Source: Myxococcales bacterium
Lineage (GTDB): Bacteria > Myxococcota_A > Polyangia > Polyangiales > Ga0077539
NCBI GenBank assembly: GCA_016792845.1
Contig: JAEUKH010000031.1
Span: 1 to 64,000 of the forward strand
Direction: 5' to 3'
Length of the DNA stretch: 64,000 bases
Both the position numbers and the translations under genes were made by a program. Shown piece after piece: positions 34,380 through 42,876 of the stretch. The stretch's first letter is position 1. The number at the start of each line of letters is the position of its first letter. The notes under the pieces were generated by a model. That model was given only the letters and a program-made list of their open reading frames with translations. It did not search any database and was not told where the DNA came from.

Positions 34380-35168
34380 TCAGACTTTGTCGAACACGGC
34401 GACGAGCTGCTCCATCCACGCCACGAGGGCGCCGTCGGGGCCGTACAGATGCCCGAGCGTCGAAGCGTACCCGTCGCCCGCGGTGACCGCGCGGGCCTCG
34501 AAGAAGCACCACGCCTCGGGGGGCGGCGCGTCACCGACGAGGTGCGCCGTCCACCGTACGGTGCTGGCCATCGCGCCCCCCTGGGCCATGGGCAACACCG
34601 GCGCGGGCCACGCGTCGAGAAGCCCCAGCACCGCTTCGTCGCCGCGGGCCTCGGTGCCGTGTCGACAGTGCCCACCGCAGAGGGCCTCGGCGGCGCCTGT
34701 GAAGGGCGGCTCGCCGACGCTCCAGCGCAGCGCCATGTGCTGAAGAAACGCTGGCGAGACGCCTTCGATGTAGCCCACCGCGATGCCCTCGGGCGGCGTC
34801 GGCGCACGCGACGGCGCGCGCACGACGAGCGCAGAGTCGCGCGGCGCCCCGAAGGTCGTGGTCACCCGCGCGCAGAGCGCGCCGTCTTGCGAGAAGCGCG
34901 TCTCGGCTTGGGTCATGAAGCGCCCCTCGCGCAAGAGCTCGGTCTCGGCCACCACCGGCACCTCGGCCTTCACAGGGCCCAAGAACTGCGTGTCGACTGA
35001 ACGAACGATGCGCGCGTTGTGCACGAGTCGGCGCACCAGGCGCACCCCCGCTGCGGTGACGAGCCCGCCGAAGGTCGCGCGCCCCTGCGCCCACGAGGCC
35101 GGGATGCTGTTCGTGTACCGATTTTCGCCCAACTCAGCCCATCGAAGCATGGATTCGAAGCTCGTCAT
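34380..35168 (-). CDS. Double-hotdog acyl-CoA thioesterase (TesB-like)
   Basis: This 262-residue protein begins at the ATG at 35168 (MTSFESML); the longer frame upstream adds a basic tail without support. It has two hotdog halves: the first with the A-T-F-G-G-L-V-T-A-A motif near residue 32-42 and S-V-D-T-Q-F-L-G-P near 59-67; the second with an aromatic and Asp/Gly-rich core near 185-240 (A-S-T-L-G-H-L-Y-G-P-D-G). This matches the thioesterase-like superfamily (TesB/Acot8 type), hydrolysing acyl-CoA. Substrate unknown. It is transcribed leftward, 81 bases upstream of the KefF-like gene. Confidence 0.8.
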   Translation of the reverse strand: MTSFESMLRWAELGENRYTNSIPASWAQGRATFGGLVTAAGVRLVRRLVHNARIVRSVDTQFLGPVKAEVPVVAETELLREGRFMTQAETRFSQDGALCARVTTTFGAPRDSALVVRAPSRAPTPPEGIAVGYIEGVSPAFLQHMALRWSVGEPPFTGAAEALCGGHCRHGTEARGDEAVLGLLDAWPAPVLPMAQGGAMASTVRWTAHLVGDAPPPEAWCFFEARAVTAGDGYASTLGHLYGPDGALVAWMEQLVAVFDKV

Positions 35169-35235
35169 CGCGGGGCGATATACCATCACGGCGTCGGGGC
35201 GCATTCGCGCGACCCGCATCGACCCAGAGAGGGCT

Positions 35236-37611
35236 ATGACATTGCAACGGTATCGTCACCTCGCGCGCGTGCTCTGCGCCGCGCTCCTCACCGCAGCGTG
35301 CGGCGACTCTCGCTCGGTGGTCGGCGGCCCTGACGCATCGTCAGACCTCGGCCCCGCAGACACCGGCCCCGCAGACACCGGCCCCGCAGACACCGGCCCC
35401 GCTGACACCGGCCCCGCCGACACCGGCCCCGCTGACACCGGCCCCGCTGACACCGGCCCCGCTGACACCGGCCCGCGCTGCGCGATGGGCGAGACGGTCT
35501 GTGGCGCTGGCTGCGTCGACACCGCGACGAGCCTCGCGCACTGCGGGCGCTGCGACAACGCGTGTCAGACCCGGGCCAACACCACCGCGACCTGCGCCGC
35601 GGGCGCCTGCGGCTTCACCTGCAACGCGGGCTTCGGCGACTGCGACGGCGACGCCAGCAACGGATGCGAGACCGACCTCAGCACCAGCGCGGCCCACTGC
35701 GGCACCTGCGCGAACGCCTGCGCGATCGCAAACGCGACCTCGGCCTGCGTGGCCGGGCGCTGCGGCATCACGGCCTGCAACGACGGCTTCGGCGACTGCG
35801 ATCTCAGCGCCGCCAACGGGTGCGAGATCTCGCTGGCCGCCGCCTCCGAGCACTGCGGCGGGTGCGGGATGCGATGCGCTCCCGGCAACGCCGTCGGCGT
35901 CTGCACGAACCGAAGCTGCGAGGTCGCGAGCTGCACCCTCGGCTTCGCCAACTGCGACGCCAACGCGGCGAACGGCTGCGAGGTCGACCTGCGCACCACC
36001 GTCACGCACTGCGGCGCCTGCAACCGCGCCTGCGCCAGCGGCCAGGTCTGCTCGGCCGGGGTCTGCACCTTCGTGTGCACGCCTCCTGAGGTGTCGTGCT
36101 CTGACGGGTGCGCCAACCTCACCAACAGCGTCGCCCATTGCGGCGCCTGCGGCACGGCGTGCCCCGCCCGCGCCAACGCGACGGCGGTCTGCGCGAACGG
36201 CGCCTGCGGCATCGCGTGCGGTACGGGCTTTGACAACTGCGACAACGACGCCACCAACGGCTGCGAGGCGCCGCTCAACACCACCACCCACTGCGGCGCC
36301 TGCGGGCGCGGCTGCGCGGCCGCGAACGGCACCTCGGCCTGCGCGTCGGGCATGTGCGCCGTGGCCGCTTGCAACGCGGGCTTCGACGACTGCGATCGCA
36401 TGCCGAGCAACGGCTGCGAGGCGAACCTCAGCAACTCGAACAGCCACTGCGGCGCCTGCGGCAACGCGTGCGCGAACGGCGCGACCTGCACCAACGGCAA
36501 TTGCATCGCGGGCCCCACGGGCACGGGCTCTGACGGCGCCCTCACGCTCAGCACGGGCTCGCTGGTCGTGAACACCGTGCGGAGCCCCATCCAAGGCACC
36601 CAGGGCAACCGCACCCTCACCCTCGTCGCGCCGACGGGCTTCGCGCGGGGGCAGCGGGTGTTTCTTCATCAGACCCAGGGCGGCTCTGCGGGGCGCTACG
36701 AAGTGCGGCAGATCGTGGCCCTCACCGGCGGCACCGCGACCCTCGACGCGCCGCTCACGGGCGACTACGTGACCGACACCACCAGCAGCCGCGCCCAGGC
36801 CGTGGTGATGCCGCAGTACAGCGCCGTGACCGTGTCTGCGGGCACCGTCAACGCCCCCCCGTGGGACGGCAGCACCGGCGGCATCATGGCCTTCTCGGTG
36901 CAGCGTCAGATGATCGTCTCGGGCGGCGAGTTCAACATGACCGGCCGCGGGTTTCGCGGGCGCGCCCGGGTCGACCAGTCGAACCGCGCGGGCGAGCAGG
37001 GCGAAGGCACCCTCGGCGTCGGCAGCCAGGCCACTTCGGCCAACGGCAACGGCGGCGGCGGCGGCGGGCGCATCCCCTGCGAGTGTTGTTGGGCCGGCGG
37101 CGGCGGCGGCGGCGGGCACGCCACGGGCAGCACCGACGGCAGCAACGGCGGCGCGACGTGCCAGCCGGGCGGCATCGCGGGCCTGGCAGTGGGCACGCCC
37201 GAACAGGCGCAGACCATCTTCTTCGGCGGCGCGGGGGCCAACGGCGGCGCCGACGAAGACGGCTACGGCTCACCCGGCGCCAACGGCGGCGGGCTCATCT
37301 ACGTGATCGCGGGCGACCTCCTGCTCACGGGCGGCGGCGTCCGCAGCAACGGGCTCGCGGGCGCGCCCGAGTTCAACTACGCGGGGTGCGGCTCGGGCGG
37401 CGGCGGCGGCGGCGCGGGCGGCGCGATCTACCTCCGCGCGGCGACGGTGGTGCTCAACAGCGGCATCATGAGCGCGACCGGCGGCACCGGCGGCGACGAC
37501 CCGAACAACTGCGGCCGCCCCGGCGGCAACGGCTCGCCGGGGCGCATCACCATCGCGGGCGCGAGCATGGTCACCGGCACCAGCACGCCCACCTACGTCG
37601 CCGCACCTTGA
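35236..37611 (+). CDS. Lipoprotein with PADTG repeats, Stig1-like cysteine units and Gly-rich C-terminus
   Basis: The 791-residue protein starts at the ATG at 35236 with a lipoprotein signal ending LLTAACG. Eight PADTG units (residues 40-79) form a stalk. Seven CGxCxxxC units follow to about residue 420, interspersed with F-G-D-C-D and N-G-C-E motifs. The C-terminal 350 residues contain long Gly runs and short hydrophobic strands (A-I-Y-L-R-A-A-T-V-V-L) like a beta-helix adhesin or carbohydrate-facing surface. It is probably a surface-exposed lipoprotein. It shares the stalk-and-cysteine design of the protein at 18089. A long upstream extension of the frame is rejected because it lacks a signal and overlaps the opposite gene. 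Confidence 0.75.
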   Translation: MTLQRYRHLARVLCAALLTAACGDSRSVVGGPDASSDLGPADTGPADTGPADTGPADTGPADTGPADTGPADTGPADTGPRCAMGETVCGAGCVDTATSLAHCGRCDNACQTRANTTATCAAGACGFTCNAGFGDCDGDASNGCETDLSTSAAHCGTCANACAIANATSACVAGRCGITACNDGFGDCDLSAANGCEISLAAASEHCGGCGMRCAPGNAVGVCTNRSCEVASCTLGFANCDANAANGCEVDLRTTVTHCGACNRACASGQVCSAGVCTFVCTPPEVSCSDGCANLTNSVAHCGACGTACPARANATAVCANGACGIACGTGFDNCDNDATNGCEAPLNTTTHCGACGRGCAAANGTSACASGMCAVAACNAGFDDCDRMPSNGCEANLSNSNSHCGACGNACANGATCTNGNCIAGPTGTGSDGALTLSTGSLVVNTVRSPIQGTQGNRTLTLVAPTGFARGQRVFLHQTQGGSAGRYEVRQIVALTGGTATLDAPLTGDYVTDTTSSRAQAVVMPQYSAVTVSAGTVNAPPWDGSTGGIMAFSVQRQMIVSGGEFNMTGRGFRGRARVDQSNRAGEQGEGTLGVGSQATSANGNGGGGGGRIPCECCWAGGGGGGGHATGSTDGSNGGATCQPGGIAGLAVGTPEQAQTIFFGGAGANGGADEDGYGSPGANGGGLIYVIAGDLLLTGGGVRSNGLAGAPEFNYAGCGSGGGGGGAGGAIYLRAATVVLNSGIMSATGGTGGDDPNNCGRPGGNGSPGRITIAGASMVTGTSTPTYVAAP
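35353..35472 (+). repeat. Eight tandem 15-bp units encoding PADTG
   Basis: Units of form CCCGCNGACACCGGC repeat eight times without interruption; the only varying base is the third position of the Ala codon (A, T or C). Copy number is likely to vary between strains. Confidence 0.9.
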
Positions 37612-37616
37612 CACAC

Positions 37617-37636
37617 CTCGGGCTCAGAGCCCCGAG
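37617..37636. terminator. Hairpin shared by convergent genes
   Basis: CTCGGGCT (37617-37624) pairs with AG-C-CCCGAG (37628-37636) with a 3-base loop and one bulged C. It spans the end of the leftward HTH gene and follows the lipoprotein stop by five bases, so it could end both. Confidence 0.45.
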
Positions 37637-38088
37637 AAGAGCGCCCCGAGGCTGAGACCCAGCGCCTCGGCCACCGCGGTCAGCACCCGCACCGTCGGGC
37701 TCTGACGCCCCGTTTCGACCCGCTGAAGATACTGAACGCTCACCCCGCTCCGCAGCGCGAGCTGCCCGAGGCTCAGGTGCCGCGCGTCGCGGAGCGCACG
37801 CACCCTGCGCCCGAGCGTCGTGGGGCGGCGAGACGGGGCCGCGGGAGGCGTTCGGAGCTCGCCCACGACCAGATCGACCACGGTGACCGAGAGGGCCCCT
37901 GCGAGGGCTGCCAGGGCCCCGAGGCGAGGGTCGACCTCACCCGCTTCGAGCCGTTGCAACTGACGCGCGCTGGTGTTCGCACGCGGCGCGAGCGCGTCGA
38001 GGGTGAAGCCCCGCTCGATGCGCATCGCACGGACGCGCGCCCCAAGGGCCTCGCGCAGACTGGGGTGAGCCGCATCGGGTGAGCGCAT
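37624..38088 (-). CDS. Regulator with two tandem Cro/XRE HTH domains
   Basis: The 154-residue protein consists of two HTH_3-type domains: residues about 15-68 (L-G-A-R-V-R-A-M-R-I-E-R-G-F-T..., Q-L-Q-R-L-E-A-G) and about 93-148 (L-G-R-R-V-R-A-L-R-D-A..., Y-L-Q-R-V-E-T-G). The second half begins where a Pro-rich linker ends. No sensor domain is present. It is the last gene of the leftward accessory T6SS unit, 90 bases after the fused sheath-like gene, and may be its regulator, though it could also be independent. Confidence 0.8.
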   Translation of the reverse strand: MRSPDAAHPSLREALGARVRAMRIERGFTLDALAPRANTSARQLQRLEAGEVDPRLGALAALAGALSVTVVDLVVGELRTPPAAPSRRPTTLGRRVRALRDARHLSLGQLALRSGVSVQYLQRVETGRQSPTVRVLTAVAEALGLSLGALFSGL

Positions 38089-38178
38089 GCCTCGTCAAGA
38101 CGCCGCGCGGCCCGAACTCTGACGGTGAGGGTCGCCCCCCCACGGGAGGGGTCAACAAAGACAGCCGAACGCGGCCGT

Positions 38179-39837
38179 TCAGCCCTTGAGCGGCAGCGCG
38201 AACCCGAGATGAAACGGGATGCCCGCGAGGTCAGCACGCGCCGACACCTGGAGCACCACCTGGCGGGCCCCGCCCTCGGCGGCCACCACCTGCGCCTCAA
38301 GCCGCGCACTCTCGCGCGCCGACGGGAAGAGGAACACCTCGCTCGCCTGCTCGAACAACAGCTTCACCTCGGCCTCTTCGGCCCCAGCCGGGAGCTGCGC
38401 CAGCACCCACCGCGCGAACCGCACGATGCGCCCCGTCAACACCTGCGCCGAGAGCGGCACGAGGTCGCTCCCGCCGCGCACCGTCGAGGCCGCCGAGAGC
38501 ACCAGCACGTCAGAGTTGCGCGAGCTCCCGAGCCCGATGATGCCGAGCTCGTTGAGCCGCGTCTGCGCGCGGATCGACAGGAAGGCCTCGGTCGGCACGA
38601 GCATCCCCGCGTCGCGGCCCACCGGCAACTCATACGCGCCGCCCGTCTTGAGCGCCCCGGTGGCCCCCAAGATCCGCGCGAAGGCCCCCGAGCGGTGATA
38701 GCTCGACGCCAGCATCGCCGCGAGCGCCGCCGAGGCGTGACCGAACACCACGCGCTTGGCCGAACCCGTGCCCTCCATCCGAAGCACCGGCCGGTTGAAG
38801 GCCACGGCCAGCCACCGTGACGCCTCGTCGGCGCGGAGCTCGCTCCACCACGCCGGGAGCGACCCGTCATCGGCCTCGATCTTCGCCCCGACGGCCTGAA
38901 CGTCTTGCCCGAACAGCGCCTCGGTGACGCTCACCACCACCGGCGCGTCGGCGTCGGCGCCGAGGTTCGCCAGCGTCGTCAGCGCCTCTTGCGAGTTCAC
39001 CGCGTCGAAGACGAAGAGCGCATCGGGCCCCTCTTCTTCGGGCACCTCGGGCAGCGCCCCGCGCAGCGCCTCGGCGGCGTCGCCGGCGGCCACGTCGAGC
39101 ACCTCGATCTGCATGCCCGAGCCCACCGGCGCGCTGTCGACCACGAGCTTCAGCGAGCGCCAGGCCCGCTCGACCGCCGCCGCCTCGGGGGCGTTCAAGA
39201 GCTCGACCGCCGTGGCGTACAGCTCTGCTTCGAGCACATCGCGCCCCGCGCGACCCACCCCCGCGGTCACCGCCGCGGTGCCCCCGCTCGGGCGCATCGC
39301 CTTGATAAAGCTCGACACCGCCGCGGTCGGCGTCTGCGGAGCCGCCGGCGCCACCGGGGCCCCCACCAGCTCGTCGAGCATCGAGCCCGAGGCCGCAGGC
39401 GCGTCGGCCTTCGGAGCCGCCCCCTGGGCTGCGGGCGCGGTCACGTTCAGCTTCGCGCGCAGCGTGGCCGCGAGCTTGCCGTCGCCCACGAGCTCGACCA
39501 CCCGCGCCACCGCGGCGCTCGCCTCGGGGCGCTTCGTCGCGTCGGCCTGACCCAACGCCTGCGAGAGCTCGCTCAGCCCCTTCAGCAACGGATGGGTCGC
39601 CACCAGCTCGTTCACCTGGAAGGCCTTGAGCGACGAGAAACTCAGAGAATATCGGCGCTTCGCGTCAGCCCCGAGGCGATCGTTGATCTCAACGTCGACC
39701 CTCAGCCCTGCGCCTTCGAGCACCTCGCCGAAGGTCGCCGGAGAGACCTTGAACCGCGCCCCTGAGGGTGATGGGCGAAAGGCCCCCGCCACCAGCCATC
39801 GAACCCGCACGCCATCGGCGCTCTCACTCGCTGCCAT
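38179..39837 (-). CDS. Fused TssB-TssC-like sheath paralogue
   Basis: The 552-residue protein joins two T6SS sheath parts. Residues about 10-145 align with the TssB at 62196: V-R-W-L-V-A-G-A-F against K-I-L-M-V-G-D-Y, then A-T-F-G-E-V-L against D-N-F-N-Q-V-M, and Y-S-L-S-F-S-S-L-K-A-F against V-N-L-K-F-K-K-M-S-D-F. After an Ala/Pro linker, residues about 205-552 align with the TssC at 62748: AWRSLK is identical, A-P-V-V-V-S-V-T-E-A-L-F-G against A-P-F-F-T-S-A-S-P-Q-M-F-G, and W-x-x-L-R-A-D-E-A-S-R-W against W-x-x-F-R-E-S-E-D-S-R-Y. The TssC C-terminal part looks diverged. It sits in the accessory unit beside Fha. Role in sheath, cap or a second tube is unknown. Confidence 0.8.
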   Translation of the reverse strand: MAASESADGVRVRWLVAGAFRPSPSGARFKVSPATFGEVLEGAGLRVDVEINDRLGADAKRRYSLSFSSLKAFQVNELVATHPLLKGLSELSQALGQADATKRPEASAAVARVVELVGDGKLAATLRAKLNVTAPAAQGAAPKADAPAASGSMLDELVGAPVAPAAPQTPTAAVSSFIKAMRPSGGTAAVTAGVGRAGRDVLEAELYATAVELLNAPEAAAVERAWRSLKLVVDSAPVGSGMQIEVLDVAAGDAAEALRGALPEVPEEEGPDALFVFDAVNSQEALTTLANLGADADAPVVVSVTEALFGQDVQAVGAKIEADDGSLPAWWSELRADEASRWLAVAFNRPVLRMEGTGSAKRVVFGHASAALAAMLASSYHRSGAFARILGATGALKTGGAYELPVGRDAGMLVPTEAFLSIRAQTRLNELGIIGLGSSRNSDVLVLSAASTVRGGSDLVPLSAQVLTGRIVRFARWVLAQLPAGAEEAEVKLLFEQASEVFLFPSARESARLEAQVVAAEGGARQVVLQVSARADLAGIPFHLGFALPLKG

Positions 39838-39897
39838 CGCTCCGCTCCGTCTTTGGGGTCACTGGGTAGATTGTGTGCGATTCAACGGCCCGACAGG

Positions 39898-41022
39898 TCA
39901 CTCGACCCCGCCGTCAATGAAGTCTGCGTAGATCGACTCTTCTTCGACGTCGGCGTCGGGCACATCGACCGCCGAGGCGTCGTAGGCGGTGCCCGCGTCG
40001 GCGACGTTGGTGCGCGCGTTCACGTGCAGCACGCGAAACCACAGCGAGTTGTCGCTGGCCACGAAGGCGTCATTCTGCACATAGATGGCGCGATCTTGCC
40101 CCGCACGGCGAAACACCCGCGCGGGCACGTCGGGGCGACGCGGGTCGAGGTCGCTCACGATCACCTGCTCGTGCACCTGGACGCCCGCCCCGAGGTACTG
40201 CAACTGCGTCTGAAGGTCGAAGGTGCGATCGAGCCCCGTGTCGCCCAACCGCACGGTGCGTCGCTTGGCGAACTCGAAGCGCGCCGGGCCGAGGCATCGC
40301 CCGCCCGCCGTGCGAAGCGGCTCGGCCACGAAGCGATCGCCACGCAACAACATAAAGCGCGCCTGCCGACGACAGGTGGTGAGGTCGGCGTCGTTCTCGC
40401 ACACCTCGCCCTCACCGATCAGCACACGGCGCGTGCCCACGTTCTGAAGCCGCAACCGCACCCGCTGGGGGAAGGTGCGGAGCGTACCCATCGCGCGCAC
40501 ATGCACCCGGTTGCCCTCAAACTCGGTGAGCGCCACCGGGCCCACCGCCTCGCCGTTGCGAAAGCGATCGACGATCACCCAAACGAGCCTGAGGTTGCCC
40601 TCAAGCCGGCTCACCTTCACGTCATCTTCGGTGATGGGCCGCTGCGGGATGGGCACCCCCGCGGCGTTCTGCTCTTCGATGTCAGTCTCCCAACAGCGCA
40701 CCGAGGGCTCGCGCCACGAGATCGAACGCCCCGTACAATCGACCGCGTTGCCGGGAGCGATGCCGGGGTTGTACCCCCGCAACATCAAGCGCCCCCAGTT
40801 GTCGGCGCGCAAGGTCGGCATCGCGCCCGCCCGGCTCTGCGGCACCTCAAGGTTGCAAAGCGAAGGGCGCGGCAACGGAGCCACCGTCGGCTGCGGACGC
40901 CGCGACGAGCACGCCGACGACGCGCCCACCACGCCGAGCGCGAGCCCGAGGGCGATGCCCACGTAGCCCCCCAGACGCGACCCCTGCCCCTGCCCGATCT
41001 TCGTTTGTTCTCCGCGCTGCAT
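39898..41022 (-). CDS. Lipoprotein or anchored protein of the accessory T6SS unit
   Basis: I do not recognise this 374-residue protein. Residues 20-38 are hydrophobic and end in G-A-S-S-A-C, a possible lipobox; otherwise it is a single N-terminal anchor. The body is beta-rich with scattered cysteines (about seven), including P-S-V-R-C-W-E-T and E-G-E-V-C-E-N-D-A-D-L-T-T-C, and the last 40 residues are acidic. It lies between the fused sheath-like gene (60 bases downstream) and the FHA gene (143 bases upstream) on the same strand. Context suggests a T6SS envelope component; there is no sequence likeness to TssJ that I can see. Confidence 0.55.
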   Translation of the reverse strand: MQRGEQTKIGQGQGSRLGGYVGIALGLALGVVGASSACSSRRPQPTVAPLPRPSLCNLEVPQSRAGAMPTLRADNWGRLMLRGYNPGIAPGNAVDCTGRSISWREPSVRCWETDIEEQNAAGVPIPQRPITEDDVKVSRLEGNLRLVWVIVDRFRNGEAVGPVALTEFEGNRVHVRAMGTLRTFPQRVRLRLQNVGTRRVLIGEGEVCENDADLTTCRRQARFMLLRGDRFVAEPLRTAGGRCLGPARFEFAKRRTVRLGDTGLDRTFDLQTQLQYLGAGVQVHEQVIVSDLDPRRPDVPARVFRRAGQDRAIYVQNDAFVASDNSLWFRVLHVNARTNVADAGTAYDASAVDVPDADVEEESIYADFIDGGVE

Positions 41023-41165
41023 GGCTCTCGCTCGTGCTCTCGGTCTGTCACCGTTTTGGCGATCACAGCGGGCACCTCGGCCGAAGCCCCACCGCGTCTC
41101 GCTATGCCCTGTCGTCGTATCTCTCGGTCAACGTAGCGACGCCCTCGCGCCCCCTACGACGGCGC

Positions 41166-42539
41166 CTAGCGCCCACCCCCGGAGGGTACCCGCCGCACAT
41201 CGGAATCTGCGAAATTCTCACCAAGGGCGGCGTTGTAGGCCCGCGCAAAATCACGCCCGAACACCGCCGCCGTAAGCTCTCGATCCTCCGAGAGCTCGTC
41301 GTGCACCTTCTCAAACTGTTGCCAGTTCGCGCGGTCTTTGAACAACCAGAACTGCGAGCCCCCCGCCGCCTCGGCCCCTTTGGCCAGGGCCGTCGGCGAG
41401 AGCCGGGTGTTCAACAGCTTGCGCACACCCTCCATCAGGCCCGAGAGCAGCGCCACCTGGTGCGTCATGATCTCAGCGAAGTGCCCCTTGAGCGCCCGCA
41501 AACGGGCGTCGCCGTCGGCCTTCCAATCGACGAGGTAGGCGAGCACCTGCCGCGGGTCGTTTGACTCATCGAGCGGGGTCGGGTCAGCCACCTTGCGGCT
41601 CACCCCGATCATCTCGGTGCCAAACTCATCATGGCTGCGCCGGAGCCCCGCATAGGCCGTCGCGAAGGTCTCAAGCGCGACGAGGATGCGCACCAGGAAG
41701 CCTTCGATCTCTTGCGCGCTCTGCGGCGGCGGCTGATGCGGCACGAGGTACTGCGCGAGCTGGGTCACCAGCTGCGAGGCCGTACCCCCGGCCGACGGGT
41801 CGGCCACCCGAGCCCCCTGCGACTGCGCCAGCGACTGCAACTGCTGCTCGCGCGCCGCTTCGGGGAAGGCCTCAACAAAAGCCTCGATGGCCACCGCGTA
41901 CTGGTTCGGCGGCATCGACCGCAGCGTCGCCGCGAGGTTGTTGTAGAGCTCATTCCACCCCTGGCGCCAAGCGGCATACCCTGGGCGGAGCTGCGCCATC
42001 GCGCGGGCCACCGCGGGAGGCGTACGCGACGCCTGAGAGCTCTGATACCCGCCCGCCCCGCCGCGACTCGCCCCCGCGTTCTGGGTCTGCTCAAGGATGG
42101 CCGCCGCGTCGAGCATCATGGTGCTGCTCGCGTCACCTTCGAGCGAGGGGTGCCCGTGGCCGCCCTGCTGCCCTTGACCGAAACCGACAGACTGCAAGAG
42201 CGAGTCTTGCTGCGCCTGGTGCTCTGAGACATCGGCGAGGTTAAACGTGATGCGGAGCCGCCCGAGGAGAAACTCCATGTCGGCGTGGGTCACCGGCACG
42301 GGCACGTTCTTGCCGAGCTTCTGCCCCCCGACGACGGTGCCGTTGGTGCTCCCGAGGTCGTAGAAGGTCACGCTCGAACGATCGAACTGCACCACCGCGT
42401 GCCACTGCGACACGAAGCCAAACTTCAAGGGCAGGTCGTTGAGCGGGTTACGCCCCACACGCACCGGCGAACGGGTGAAGTGAAACGACTTCGATGTGCC
42501 GTCATCCAGGTTGTCGACACGCACCAGGAGCGCCAGCAT
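41166..42539 (-). CDS. T6SS-associated FHA protein (Fha/TagH type)
   Basis: The 457-residue protein has an N-terminal FHA domain (about 5-100): V-G-R-N-P-L-N-D-L-P-L, S-Q-W-H-A and L-G-S-T-N-G-T. The middle is Gln/Ala/Gly-rich. The C-terminal 190 residues match the T6SS FHA C-terminal domain: long helices ending in a segment like M-T-H-Q-V-A-L-L-S-G-L-M-E-G-V-R and F-W-L-F-K-D-R-A-N-W-Q-Q-F-E. In Pseudomonas Fha1 is phosphorylated by PpkA and triggers T6SS assembly; here no PpkA or PppA is in the window. The ATG at 42539 begins directly at the FHA fold. It leads the leftward accessory unit. Confidence 0.88.
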   Translation of the reverse strand: MLALLVRVDNLDDGTSKSFHFTRSPVRVGRNPLNDLPLKFGFVSQWHAVVQFDRSSVTFYDLGSTNGTVVGGQKLGKNVPVPVTHADMEFLLGRLRITFNLADVSEHQAQQDSLLQSVGFGQGQQGGHGHPSLEGDASSTMMLDAAAILEQTQNAGASRGGAGGYQSSQASRTPPAVARAMAQLRPGYAAWRQGWNELYNNLAATLRSMPPNQYAVAIEAFVEAFPEAAREQQLQSLAQSQGARVADPSAGGTASQLVTQLAQYLVPHQPPPQSAQEIEGFLVRILVALETFATAYAGLRRSHDEFGTEMIGVSRKVADPTPLDESNDPRQVLAYLVDWKADGDARLRALKGHFAEIMTHQVALLSGLMEGVRKLLNTRLSPTALAKGAEAAGGSQFWLFKDRANWQQFEKVHDELSEDRELTAAVFGRDFARAYNAALGENFADSDVRRVPSGGGR

Positions 42540-42876
42540 CGTGAGATAGACTTTCCTACGAAATGAGGGGCTGAAACGACGCGCGAGGGCTAAGCGAGGG
42601 CACAGCGCACACCGGCCGGCAGCCCCACCGCCAAAACCGCGGCGACCCTATCACAGCCCCCCAGCACCTTGGGTGCCCAATCGCACCCCCGAAGAAAAGC
42701 GCAGCCCCTCGCTTGACGCGCGCTTGGGGGTGACTCTGGGTGTCTCCGTCGCTGAGAGACAGCGGGCTCGAAGCGCTCCCCACCGCCGTGCAAACGTGGG
42801 CCGAATGGTCGGCTCTACGGCGCCTCGCGGTGCGGCCACCGAGCGCCCCCATCGCCTCTCGCGCGGAGTCATCACC
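42540..42876. other. 337-bp divergent intergenic region
   Basis: The region separates the leftward FHA gene from the rightward Hsp20 gene. Besides the weak sigma-54-like site, it has no clear -35/-10 pair. A long frame extends the Hsp20 gene upstream to 42673, but lacks a supporting start and is basic and low-complexity. Confidence 0.4.
42617..42634 (-). promoter_or_regulatory. Weak candidate sigma-54 promoter upstream of the FHA gene
   Basis: On the minus strand TGGCGG-N5-CTGCC keeps the required GG-N10-GC spacing of -24/-12 promoters and 4/6 plus 3/5 of the consensus bases. It would start transcription about 65 bases before the ATG at 42539. A sigma-54 activator is encoded nearby at 44339. 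Matches of this quality arise by chance in GC-rich DNA. Confidence 0.22.

Noticed and set aside
34783..35235. Upstream extension of the PADTG lipoprotein frame.
   Set aside because: It overlaps the thioesterase gene on the other strand and would bury the lipoprotein signal inside the protein.
35353..35472. Tandem 15-bp repeats considered as a CRISPR or satellite array.
   Set aside because: No spacers; the units are in frame and encode PADTG.
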